30,591 nt of DNA from SIG598 sp045605025 (GTDB lineage: Bacteria > Bacillota > Clostridia > Oscillospirales > Acutalibacteraceae), in the NCBI GenBank assembly GCA_045605025.1, contig JAZUPE010000011.1, forward strand, positions 1 to 30,591, read 5' to 3'. Under the pieces are notes generated by a model that was not told the DNA's origin, ran no database searches, and was given only the letters and a program-made list of their open reading frames with translations. Both the position numbers and the translations under genes were made by a program. Shown one piece after another: positions 22,891 through 30,591 of this stretch. Position 1 is the stretch's first letter. Each line of letters opens with the position of its first letter.

Positions 22891-24249
22891 TCAGATAGCA
22901 GGCCTCATTTTATCAGCCTTTTTCCTGCGCCACCAGAAATACCGGATCAGACAGAACAGCGCACTGATCAGCCAGGAAATACCGGAGGCCCACCAAATGC
23001 TCCAGAAGCCTATTCCAGGAACCAGAACTATCCACATAGGAATCAGAATTCTGCTGATAATCTCCACAAAGCCGTTGATGAAAGCAAACAGCGCGTCACC
23101 GATACCGTTGAGTATACCTCGAGTCATGTTGATTATCGCAAGGAAAATAAAGAACAGGCTGATGATTTTCAGTCCGCCGTTGCCCATGCCGATAACCTCG
23201 GCTTCATCGACGAAAAGCGACATCATCGGTGTTCCAAAGAGCTGATAGACCACAAACAGCACTACAGTGTACACAGCCGACATCATCATTCCGTGCCTGA
23301 AGCCTGACTTGACTCTGTCCATCCGACCGGCGCCGTAATTCTGTCCGGCATAGGTCGCAAGAGCTGTACTGAGGGATCCGAACGGCATATGAGCCAGCTG
23401 CTCGATGCGGGAAGTGGAAGTGAAGGCCGCCATCGCCGTTTCACCGAAGGAATTGATAAAGGACTGCATTGCTGTGGTGGAAACCGCAACCATGGACCAC
23501 TGCATTGCCAGCGGCAGACCGAGGCGAACCGACTGTCTGACCACAGCAGGATCATACTTCCAGTCGCTTCGGCTCAGCCTGAAGTATTCATTGCACCTGA
23601 AGGCATAGATCAGGCAGCCGGCACCCGCGATAACCTGCGCGACGATTGTTGCCAGCGCCGCTCCAAATACGCCCATCTTCCACACGCTCACGCACAGAAG
23701 ATCCAGTCCGATGTTCAGAAAACAGGCAAAAACAAGGAAATAAAGCGGCGTTTTTGAGTCTCCCAACGCCCTCAGCATGGACGAAGCGTAATTGTACACC
23801 GCTACCAAAGGCACGCCAATGCAGCTCATTCGCATATACAGCACCGCGTCCGGCATGAGTTCGGCCGGGGTGTCGGTCATCTTCAGCGCCCACGGCGTGG
23901 CTATGTATGCGGCAATCGCCATAATTATAGATGTCACCATCATTATGTATGCAGAATTTGTGATGGCTCGCTTTATGCGCCCGGACTCACCCGCGCCGAA
24001 GCACTGTGCAGTCACTATGCCGCCGCCCGAACTGATTCCGTTGCATATAGAAAAAAACAGAAACGTCAGAGAATTGGTTGCTCCGACAGCAGCAAGCGCC
24101 GACGATCCGACGACCTTTCCAACGATAATTGAGTCCGCAATATTGTACGCCTGCTGAAAAATATTGCCGATAAGCATTGGCAGAGCAAACGCCGCCAGCA
24201 GAACAGTCGGATTCCCCTGCGTCATGTTAATGGTCCTGGACTGCTTCAT
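22891..24249 (-). CDS. MATE-family multidrug efflux transporter
   Basis: A 452-residue inner-membrane transporter with about 12 helices in two related halves. The N-terminal GNPTVLLAAFALPMLIGNIFQQAYNIADSIIVG is the classic MATE start, with VGSSALAAVGATN following and GMGNGGLKIISLF in the second half. MATE proteins expel organic cations or other toxic compounds using a proton or sodium gradient. The substrate cannot be read from sequence. The ribosome site GGAGG is 4 nt before the ATG. It stands alone between a terminator and its own promoter. Confidence 0.92.
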   Translation of the reverse strand: MKQSRTINMTQGNPTVLLAAFALPMLIGNIFQQAYNIADSIIVGKVVGSSALAAVGATNSLTFLFFSICNGISSGGGIVTAQCFGAGESGRIKRAITNSAYIMMVTSIIMAIAAYIATPWALKMTDTPAELMPDAVLYMRMSCIGVPLVAVYNYASSMLRALGDSKTPLYFLVFACFLNIGLDLLCVSVWKMGVFGAALATIVAQVIAGAGCLIYAFRCNEYFRLSRSDWKYDPAVVRQSVRLGLPLAMQWSMVAVSTTAMQSFINSFGETAMAAFTSTSRIEQLAHMPFGSLSTALATYAGQNYGAGRMDRVKSGFRHGMMMSAVYTVVLFVVYQLFGTPMMSLFVDEAEVIGMGNGGLKIISLFFIFLAIINMTRGILNGIGDALFAFINGFVEIISRILIPMWIVLVPGIGFWSIWWASGISWLISALFCLIRYFWWRRKKADKMRPAI

Positions 24250-24288
24250 ATTACCTCCGTCACAACCAAGTATTTTTCATACACTTAC

Positions 24289-24333
24289 ACTTGCTTTTCA
24301 CAAGTATTATACTCGTAATCGCGCCGTGTTCAA
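24289..24333 (-). promoter_or_regulatory. MATE promoter with palindromic operator
   Basis: TTGAAC (24328-24333) and TATAAT (24306-24311) on the minus strand are 16 bp apart. Just downstream of the -10 is ACTTG-N7-CAAGT (24289-24305), a perfect inverted repeat covering the start site, a likely binding site for a drug-responsive repressor. Confidence 0.5.
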
Positions 24334-24400
24334 TAGGCATAATTTGTTAGGAATCACCCGCATTTTGTGATGCTCTAAGCAGCGGTTGACCATTCCGCCT

Positions 24401-25135
24401 TTATCCGACAAGCCCGCAGTCTATCCTTTTTCTGTGCGGATCATTTCCTCTGGTCAGCTGTACATCAAGCGTGATACCGTGGCAGCCAAGAAGATCATTG
24501 CCGTCGTCTCCGCAGATACTTGCGTCAAGAGATGCATATACAGAATCCGCATCGTCTGTTATGGTTATCCCGTACAGTGTCAGACTGCGCCGCACATAAT
24601 CTGAATCGTATAGTTTCCCGTCCCTGTCGCGCTCATCATAGTTTTCGCAGCACTCAAGGGTGTACCTGTACAGCATCTCAAGTAAGTCTCTGCTGTTCCT
24701 GTACAGATACACCAGCGCCGCGGTCACCGGTGACACATCGTCACCTGACACCTCGACAGTAAGCAGCAGATCCTCATGCCTGCCGAACGGCTTTTCCAGC
24801 CTGTATTCCTCAACGCCGACAGTGTTGTTGCGTCTGTCATGTTCAAACACAATTCTGCCGAAACGCTCATCTTCCACCGGAATTTCTGTAATAAACTTCT
24901 CTCTGTACTCCAGAAGTTCCGCTTTCTCCTTTTCCCTGATTCTGTTCTTTATGGAACGACGTATCTTTTCTGTAATCAGAGTAATCGCCCACCACGCAGC
25001 CAGCACAGCAAGCGCAGAAAGCAGATTTCCCGTTCGCATGAGAAAGCGCACCATAACAATATGCAAAACAACCCCCAGAACACACCATATCGCAGCAGCG
25101 GAATAAAATATATCAACCCATCGTTTTTTGATCAT
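24401..25135 (-). CDS. Unknown protein with two membrane helices and a cytoplasmic domain
   Basis: A 244-residue protein. Two N-terminal hydrophobic helices (about 10-30 and 38-56) are followed by a basic coiled stretch (KIRRSIKNRIREKEKAELLEY) and a soluble domain with FGRIVFEHDRRNNTVGVE and LLGCHGITLDVQL. The soluble part vaguely resembles DUF2262-like domains (FG..V.D....W.G; F..H.I.), but this is a weak recollection. It starts after GGAGG and is monocistronic. Confidence 0.6.
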   Translation of the reverse strand: MIKKRWVDIFYSAAAIWCVLGVVLHIVMVRFLMRTGNLLSALAVLAAWWAITLITEKIRRSIKNRIREKEKAELLEYREKFITEIPVEDERFGRIVFEHDRRNNTVGVEEYRLEKPFGRHEDLLLTVEVSGDDVSPVTAALVYLYRNSRDLLEMLYRYTLECCENYDERDRDGKLYDSDYVRRSLTLYGITITDDADSVYASLDASICGDDGNDLLGCHGITLDVQLTRGNDPHRKRIDCGLVG

Positions 25136-25223
25136 TATGTTTATTTCCTCCGTGATTGTTCAATTCCAAGCTCCATTATAGCTTTTTGATATGCAGGCCG
25201 CAAGAAGTTTGAGCATAATACGC

Positions 25224-25252
25224 TTGACAAGACCGCAGTACGGGAGTTTAAT
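25224..25252 (+). promoter_or_regulatory. Near-consensus sigma-A promoter
   Basis: TTGACA (25224-25229) and TTTAAT (25247-25252) are exactly 17 bp apart, 31 bp before the acidic protein's ATG. Confidence 0.7.
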
Positions 25253-25283
25253 TAAGTCAGAAACTTATACGGGAGAGGATAGT

Positions 25284-25556
25284 ATGAATTCCGGAAAAGG
25301 CAAAAAAGCCGGCAAAGTCATTGAGGTGGATTTTTCTGCAAAGACAACCGATGAGGACGATATCTATCTTGAGGATATGAACGCAGAGCAGCTGCGTGAA
25401 TATATTACCGCGCTCAAAGCACAGCTTGATGAGCTTGATTCCCTTGAGCCAGCTGATGAGGAAAGCGAAGAATACGAAGAATGGGCAGACGAACACGAGG
25501 AGCTGGAAGATGTTATCGACGAGGCTCTTGATCGTCTGGACGAATTGCAGAGCTGA
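25284..25556 (+). CDS. Small highly acidic protein
   Basis: A 90-residue protein with a basic N-terminus (GKGKKAGKV) and a strongly acidic remainder rich in Asp, Glu and Leu, likely two helices forming a coiled coil (AEQLREYITALKAQLDELD, then EELEDVIDEALDRLDEL). No family is recognised. ATG at 25284 has GGGAGAGG 5 nt upstream and lies just behind a near-consensus promoter; an earlier in-frame TTG/ATG at 25191 precedes the promoter and is rejected. Its strong promoter suggests abundant expression. Confidence 0.7.
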   Translation: MNSGKGKKAGKVIEVDFSAKTTDEDDIYLEDMNAEQLREYITALKAQLDELDSLEPADEESEEYEEWADEHEELEDVIDEALDRLDELQS

Positions 25557-25615
25557 TCGCAGCATCACAAAGCGACATTTTACCCGTTTATCGGCAGCTC
25601 ACTGAAATGAATAAG

Positions 25616-25653
25616 GCTGCAGATTTCACCTTTAACGGCTTGAAACCTGCAGC
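25616..25653 (+). other. Stem-loop before the DUF4364 gene
   Basis: GCTGCAG (25616-25622) pairs with CTGCAGC (25647-25653) across 24 nt. The tail is AT-rich rather than U-rich, so it is a weak terminator of the acidic gene at best. Confidence 0.35.
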
Positions 25654-25697
25654 TATATGAGGTAAAATATCTGTATATCAATCAATCAGGAGAGAAT

Positions 25698-26273
25698 ATG
25701 GATAACGATACCCTGACCGTTGGCGTTTCCCCCGACGGCATTAAAAACCGCACTGATATTCGTATACTGATATGCTATATGCTGGATCAGTTTGAAGAAC
25801 CGCTCACCAAAAGCGATATCATCGAGCTGATCTTCATCAACAAATACGCAAACTACATTGAAGCACTCAGCGCCATTGAGCATCTGATCGACAACGACCA
25901 TCTGATGCACAATCCCGAAACCGATGCCCTGCTTTTAGCGCCGCTTGGCAAGCGTGTGTCGGTGGATCTGAGCAGTCGTCTGCCCAACACCATCCGTCAC
26001 AAATCCCGCGCCGCGATTGAAGCAAAACTTCGCCGCCGGCGCAATGAGCGGGAAAACGGGTTCATCTCTGAGCCATGTGACGGAGGCTTCAACGTCACTT
26101 TAGTAATCGGAAGCAAGGATCCTGCAAGCGGATTATTGTCCGTTTCACTCCCCCTCCCTACTCAGACAAGAGTAGACGAAGCCCGGGAGCGCTTCTATAA
26201 TGATCCGGAAGCCCTGTACCGTCTGATATACGCTCAGGTAACCGGTGACGATTCACTGCTCAGACGCGACTGA
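25698..26273 (+). CDS. DUF4364 family protein
   Basis: A 191-residue protein. The N-terminal half (IRILICYMLDQFEEPLTKSDIIELI through HLIDNDHLM) is a winged-helix-like domain, and the C-terminal half is a mixed alpha/beta domain (VTLVIGSKDPASGLLSVSLPLP). This matches DUF4364, a clostridial family of putative DNA-binding proteins of unknown function. AGGAGAG lies 4 nt before the ATG. Its 3' end overlaps the convergent rnmV gene by 21 bp. Confidence 0.85.
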   Translation: MDNDTLTVGVSPDGIKNRTDIRILICYMLDQFEEPLTKSDIIELIFINKYANYIEALSAIEHLIDNDHLMHNPETDALLLAPLGKRVSVDLSSRLPNTIRHKSRAAIEAKLRRRRNERENGFISEPCDGGFNVTLVIGSKDPASGLLSVSLPLPTQTRVDEARERFYNDPEALYRLIYAQVTGDDSLLRRD

Positions 26274-26882
26274 TATTCTTTTCCTTGCTCTTTCCAATGC
26301 TTCACAATACTCGTCCTCATCACAGAGGATTCCGATTGCCTCAACAAGGGCATTGGCTGTAAGCGACGCAGGCAGTCCCAGTTCTGCCGCCAGCAGACTT
26401 CGCATGGCCGAGCTGTTGCGAGCCCCGACAAGTCCATCTTCAAAGAGCCGCTGCTTATCAATGCAGACCGGCTCTTTTTTTACACATGAGGTTTCATTCA
26501 CCGCTACCCCTGCGCGCTCAAGTGCCGCGACAAGAGTCTGAGTGTCCATTCCCTCAACACCCAGCAGACCTTCTTTTGATTTTTCAGTCTTTCGCGCTTC
26601 CTTACCCTTGAGCTGAGGGATGTATACATGTCTCAGCCGATGCGACGGAACACACCCGCGCAGAAAATTACGAATAACAAATCCGGCACTGTCGCTGTCG
26701 GTCATAAGAAGCAGACCGCGTTCCTCAGCCATACGGCGGAGCATGGCCTGCTTTTCCTTGTTGCTGAATATGCCGAAACCTTCTGTAGTAATAATGGTTG
26801 CGTCAAGCAATGAGGACAGGCGTATCTTGTCATACTTACCTTCAACAACAACCACTTCACTGACCGTTATGCGGCGGTTCAT
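26253..26882 (-). CDS. rnmV: Ribonuclease M5-type TOPRIM protein
   Basis: A protein of 209 residues. RNase M5 trims the 5S rRNA precursor. The TOPRIM domain has VVVEGKYDKI with the conserved Glu, and LMTDSDSAGFVIRN with the DxD pair. The IPQLKGKEARK and SKEGLLGVEGMD segments and a C-terminal DUF4093-like domain match clostridial RnmV. ATG at 26882 overlaps the holA stop (ATGA), which fixes the start; an in-frame ATG 21 bp earlier lies inside holA. Fourth gene of the PRTase-comEC-holA-rnmV unit. Confidence 0.9.
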   Translation of the reverse strand: MNRRITVSEVVVVEGKYDKIRLSSLLDATIITTEGFGIFSNKEKQAMLRRMAEERGLLLMTDSDSAGFVIRNFLRGCVPSHRLRHVYIPQLKGKEARKTEKSKEGLLGVEGMDTQTLVAALERAGVAVNETSCVKKEPVCIDKQRLFEDGLVGARNSSAMRSLLAAELGLPASLTANALVEAIGILCDEDEYCEALERARKRISVASEQ

Positions 26883-27925
26883 TTCCTCACTCCCTCTGCG
26901 CAAAGCCGCGCGACCAGCTGCTCAAGGCACGCCTTGCGGTCGGTACGCGCAGTCTTCAGCTTAAGCTCTGCCTCAAAGAGCAGTTCGATGTATCTGCGCA
27001 GACGGGCACCGGAAAACGATGAATGATCCCGCATAGCATTCGTAATACGGAACTCCTTGCGCGCGTAGTCTGCGTCAAAGGTGGAGGAAATATCCTTGGC
27101 GCTCATGCCTGCAGATGCGGCACACTTTGCCCGGTACAGATCGATGAAATCCGAGCAGAGCAGCATAAATATCTCGATTGGCTCGTTTTTCTGAGCCAGC
27201 AGACTGGATGTTATCCTGAACGCCTCATCGTTATCTCCACGGATTATGCTGCGCGAGATGCGGAAAACATCTGCCTCAAGAGACGGCGGGCAAAGCAGAT
27301 CGACAGTATCCTTTGTGATGGACTTTTTGCCGACATATACCGACAGCTTGTCAAGCTCCGAATAAAGCGTAGTCATATCGTTGCCGCACCGTTCAATCAG
27401 GTGATAAGCCTCCGGGCGTTCGAGTTTTGCTCCAATGTCGGCTGCACGTTCCACCAGCATCGCCGCAAGCTCACCCGTCCGCGGTGTATCCAGCAGCATG
27501 GTGCTGCCCATCTTTGAGCAGAGTTTTGCAATCTTCTGCACCTTCGACTGCCGCGGACCGGCATCCAGATCGTTTGTCCAGAAGATAAGCACACAGAATT
27601 CCGGCACGGAATTTATACACTCCTGCAATGTATCTGCCTCAATGTCGCTCATTTTTGTGAAGTCATAGTCCTCCACCAGAACGCAGCGGCGCTCGGCAAG
27701 CATGGGAAACTGCTGCACAGCGTCAGCCAGTTCCACAGCCTTTGTTTTTGCACCGTCAAAGCGCTGATAGTTAAATTCAGCGGTATCTTCACTTACACAC
27801 GCGTCCAGCAGCTTGTCCACAGCCTGACGCTTAAGGTAAGCTTCTGATCCGTATATAAAATACACCCGCGAGGGCTTGTTTGCCCGCAGCTGTTTTTCAA
27901 GATCATTCATTCTGATATCAGCCAT
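26879..27925 (-). CDS. holA: DNA polymerase III delta subunit
   Basis: A 348-residue clamp-loader subunit that opens the sliding clamp during replication. The N-terminal domain has YFIYGSEAYLKRQAVDKLLD, the usual HolA opening, followed by the FPMLAERRCVLVED segment, a middle three-helix domain (PEAYHLIERCGNDMTTLYSELDKL) and a helical C-terminal collar domain (SGARLRRYIELLFEAELKLKTAR). GGAGG lies 5 nt before the ATG. It starts 11 bp after comEC, a common clostridial order (comEC-holA). Confidence 0.93.
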   Translation of the reverse strand: MADIRMNDLEKQLRANKPSRVYFIYGSEAYLKRQAVDKLLDACVSEDTAEFNYQRFDGAKTKAVELADAVQQFPMLAERRCVLVEDYDFTKMSDIEADTLQECINSVPEFCVLIFWTNDLDAGPRQSKVQKIAKLCSKMGSTMLLDTPRTGELAAMLVERAADIGAKLERPEAYHLIERCGNDMTTLYSELDKLSVYVGKKSITKDTVDLLCPPSLEADVFRISRSIIRGDNDEAFRITSSLLAQKNEPIEIFMLLCSDFIDLYRAKCAASAGMSAKDISSTFDADYARKEFRITNAMRDHSSFSGARLRRYIELLFEAELKLKTARTDRKACLEQLVARLCAEGVRK

Positions 27926-27936
27926 TGAAGCCTCCG

Positions 27937-30195
27937 TTACTGTTCAATAACCCGTATTCCCTGTCCGCTTTTCGCTATATTCAGGCGGCTGTCATCCGGC
28001 ACAGCGAACACATTTTTTACTCCACGATATTCCATACGCGCTGCCGCCCGTCTGGCTTCGGTGCTGTCCGCGGCAGTAATCATCACCGCAATCGGGTCGA
28101 TTACTGTGACATTCGCAACCCCTTCGGCACACATAAGCGCAACATCAGGTCTGCGCCATTCCTCCGGAATCAGCAGGCAATCTCCCCGTTCCGGACAGAC
28201 CAGCATCACAAGCTGCCCGCACTCTGCCAGTATCCAGATGTTATCCTCTTTGTCAACATAAGTCCTGAAGCGTATTCTGCAGCCCTCGGCAGAATAGCCT
28301 GCATCATTCACAAGGAACATGTCAGATCCTGTTTTGCGGGCACTTTGAGAAATCAACTCATACGCACTGCCTTCATCAGAAAGAAACACCGAATCCGGTT
28401 GATACATCTCAATCAGCTCGCTTGCATGCTCCGCATAACGCATGGTATTGTCCGGCAAGGCAACCGCCAGCACATCCGTGATATTATCTTCCGCAAGATA
28501 TTCAGACGCAAGCCACCCTCTGAATCCATCCGTGCCGCATCCCACAATCACGCACTGACCACCGGAGTTAAGCGCTGTCATTATTCCGCTGTCCGAGCCG
28601 AACACCGTAATCCCACTGCTCGTCAGAACCGTTACATTATGTACCGCGACCAGAATCATCAGCACTTGCAGAATAGCTGCGCCGCACAGCCCAAAACTGT
28701 ATGTCCGGCTGCTTTCCTTTCCAAAAAGCATATACCAGACAATCAGCATGCATATCGAGCCCGCGATAAATATTCCTGCAAAAGGGTAGTTGACCGATAA
28801 TCCCGAACCGGGAATCAGCGCGATCAATCCTGTCAGCACTGTACACACCCTTCCAGCGATCCATGCGGGAATCATCAGAGCAAATCCCAGCGCGACACCG
28901 ACAACCGGCACACAATACAGCGCAGTCGCAACCGCGCCGATAATCATAAATCCGGATGCAGGCAGGATACACAACACATTTGCAACAGGCGCGGTCAGCG
29001 ACATCTGGCCAAAGCACAACACCGCTATCGGTGCGGTAAACACCTGCGCGATCATAGAAGTTGCAATGGTTTCAATAAGCGGACGCAGCACAAACGCAAA
29101 CCTCGACTTTGGTTCAAACCGCAGCAGCGAACGCAGTTTTCTGCTGACCGGCACATACAAGGTAATGATACCCGCAGTGCTCCCGAAGGACATCAGCATT
29201 CCGGCATCGCCCGCAGCACAGGGATTAAGAATACATATTACCAGCGCGGCCAGACCAAGTGAATTGAGCGGATCATACTCCCTTCTGACCACAGCGGCAA
29301 TCAGCGCAAGCAGCGTCATTATTCCTGCACGTCTGACGGACATGGAAAAACCGGAAAAAGCCATAAAGAACAGTACAAAAGGAATGCACAGAAAAGCAGT
29401 TATCCGGTAATCAGGAGTAATCCTGCGCAGGAACAGCAGCAGTGCCGCGGTCAGCACGGAAAGATGCAGACCGGAAACGCTGAACAAATGAGAAAGACCG
29501 CAATCTCTGAACCGCACGAGGGTCATGCTGTCTATCCCAGAGGTGTCGCCGGTAAACATACCAGTAAGCAGTCCGCCCAGCTCCTCGCCCATAAGTTCTG
29601 AAGCAGCAGAAGAAAAGGTCTGCCGGAGTCTGATGATCCATCCGTAGAGCGAAGGCGAACCCTCGCTTATCTCGGGCGTTTCTTCAAAAGGAAGAAAACC
29701 GGTAAGCATAATACCGTCTGCCTTAAGCGAGCGGGCAGATGATGATTTTTCATCCGGATAATTAAACCGCACCTCGGTCACTATCCTGTCGCCGTACTCC
29801 GCGTCCAGATCTTTTGCGGAGGACAACCTGAAACGAACCTTCTGCGGCATGGATTCCAGCAGCACACTGTCGGTCTCAATGATGTAGAAATTCCTGCCGT
29901 ACGACTGATATGGCGCTTCACAGATTCTGCCTGAAAGAAGAACTGTCTGCCCTTCAAGCGCCCGCACCGGTTTTTCTCTGAACAGACTGTGGCCGGCATT
30001 GGCTGCAAAGCACACGGCACAGCTGAGCAGCACCGGCAGCAGCCATACCGGCCGATCCTTATAAATAAGCAAAACAACAAGGGCGCACAGCATTGCTACG
30101 CAGAACAGCGCGGTCGTAACCGCGAACCCGCATAACACCGCAACCGTCTGCGCGATCAGATATGTAATTCCAACCACTGCAAACGGTCGCTTCAT
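27937..30195 (-). CDS. comEC: ComEC/Rec2 DNA-uptake channel with degenerate C-terminal domain
   Basis: A 752-residue membrane protein. Residues 1 to about 190 hold N-terminal helices and an OB-like DUF4131 domain (GQTVLLSGRICEAPY). Residues about 210-500 are the competence channel, with GLLTGMFTGDTSGI and CGLSHLFSVSGLHLSVL as diagnostic motifs and many helices. After about 520 comes the position of the metallo-beta-lactamase-like domain, but the HxHxDH zinc motif is absent (the region reads VLAVALPDNTMRYAEHASEL). ComEC carries single-stranded DNA across the membrane in natural transformation. Loss of the presumed nuclease ligands suggests a channel without nuclease activity. Confidence 0.88.
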   Translation of the reverse strand: MKRPFAVVGITYLIAQTVAVLCGFAVTTALFCVAMLCALVVLLIYKDRPVWLLPVLLSCAVCFAANAGHSLFREKPVRALEGQTVLLSGRICEAPYQSYGRNFYIIETDSVLLESMPQKVRFRLSSAKDLDAEYGDRIVTEVRFNYPDEKSSSARSLKADGIMLTGFLPFEETPEISEGSPSLYGWIIRLRQTFSSAASELMGEELGGLLTGMFTGDTSGIDSMTLVRFRDCGLSHLFSVSGLHLSVLTAALLLFLRRITPDYRITAFLCIPFVLFFMAFSGFSMSVRRAGIMTLLALIAAVVRREYDPLNSLGLAALVICILNPCAAGDAGMLMSFGSTAGIITLYVPVSRKLRSLLRFEPKSRFAFVLRPLIETIATSMIAQVFTAPIAVLCFGQMSLTAPVANVLCILPASGFMIIGAVATALYCVPVVGVALGFALMIPAWIAGRVCTVLTGLIALIPGSGLSVNYPFAGIFIAGSICMLIVWYMLFGKESSRTYSFGLCGAAILQVLMILVAVHNVTVLTSSGITVFGSDSGIMTALNSGGQCVIVGCGTDGFRGWLASEYLAEDNITDVLAVALPDNTMRYAEHASELIEMYQPDSVFLSDEGSAYELISQSARKTGSDMFLVNDAGYSAEGCRIRFRTYVDKEDNIWILAECGQLVMLVCPERGDCLLIPEEWRRPDVALMCAEGVANVTVIDPIAVMITAADSTEARRAAARMEYRGVKNVFAVPDDSRLNIAKSGQGIRVIEQ

Positions 30196-30230
30196 TGCTG
30201 TGCGCCCCCAGATCAGTCAATAATCAACAA

Positions 30231-30591
30231 TCAGTCCTCTTTGAAAAACAGAGGCAGCGGCTCAAGGAAGATGATATCATCACGCTGAGCAGCATCACCC
30301 TCGGCAAGTACAGCGACTTTACACGCAACAGTACCGCCCGACTTGGCGATGAGAGCCTCCACCGCCTTGAGGGATTCGCCGGTGCTGATAACGTCATCAA
30401 CGATCATTACACGGCGGCCCATGATACGGTCGGCTTCCTCAGAGGAGATGAACAGATGCTGCACGTTGGCAGTGGTGATGGATTTGACCGCAACCTCAAT
30501 GGGGTCGGTCATGTAAAGCTTCATGCCTTTACGCGCAACAATATAGGGTTTACCGCTCTGGCGGGCCATTTCGTACGCCAGAGGGATACTC
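30231..30591 (-). CDS. Adenine/purine phosphoribosyltransferase-like protein, N-terminus beyond window
   Basis: The C-terminal 119 codons of a type I phosphoribosyltransferase, which transfers a base to PRPP. The PRPP loop VMIVDDVISTGESL is clear and is preceded by PYIVARKGMKLYM, as in adenine/xanthine PRTases of Firmicutes. The frame stays open to the right edge (SIPLAYEMARQSG), so the ATG at 30569 is internal and the gene is partial. It lies 35 bp upstream of comEC on the same strand. Confidence 0.85.
   Translation of the reverse strand, partial: SIPLAYEMARQSGKPYIVARKGMKLYMTDPIEVAVKSITTANVQHLFISSEEADRIMGRRVMIVDDVISTGESLKAVEALIAKSGGTVACKVAVLAEGDAAQRDDIIFLEPLPLFFKED

Noticed and set aside
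1..30591. CRISPR array, rRNA or tRNA genes
   Set aside because: No regularly spaced repeats and no recognisable rRNA or tRNA segments were seen on either strand.

Overview
The window looks like a chromosome segment of a spore-forming Firmicute of class Clostridia, probably near Oscillospiraceae/Ruminococcaceae. The reasons are a sigG gene, a SpoIVFA/SpoIVFB-like pair, lexA with a Gram-positive type SOS operator, a DUF4364 gene, RNase M5, strong AGGAGG ribosome sites and bidirectional intrinsic terminators. This placement is inferred from gene content only; there is no rRNA in the window.

Region 1 (1 to about 8,930) is accessory DNA and more AT-rich than the rest. It holds a truncated serine recombinase beside an 83-bp direct repeat, a tyrosine recombinase coupled to a small TnpW-like gene, and roughly 1.8 kb of gene-poor DNA. 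That gene-poor DNA is full of stem-loops, contains a palindrome-decorated promoter, very small ORFs and a decayed gene. Next come a peptide deformylase and, divergent from it, a 1,427-residue TIR-NACHT-TPR protein with a C-terminal membrane helix. That protein has the build of a bacterial NLR-like (STAND) anti-phage protein and is the strongest candidate for an undescribed system here.

Region 2 (8,930 to about 14,800) is a core block on the minus strand. In transcription order it has a fused Gfo/Idh/MocA oxidoreductase-GH13 amylase, a rhomboid-like membrane protein, sigG with a start-codon-sequestering hairpin, and rlmD, whose conserved C-terminal tail lies in the -1 frame.

Region 3 (14,800 to 20,450) is on the plus strand. 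It has a solute-binding lipoprotein, a structured intergenic stretch, lexA, a large unknown membrane protein coupled to lexA, and the M23-M50 pair.

Region 4 (20,450 to 25,140) is on the minus strand. It has a cupin-MmcQ/YjbR pair, a LytTR regulator with two membrane proteins (a DUF3021-type cassette), a MATE exporter and an unknown membrane-anchored protein.

Region 5 (25,140 to 30,591) has two plus-strand genes, one acidic small protein and one DUF4364. These converge on a minus-strand housekeeping operon of a phosphoribosyltransferase (cut by the window edge), comEC with a degenerate metallohydrolase tail, holA and rnmV.
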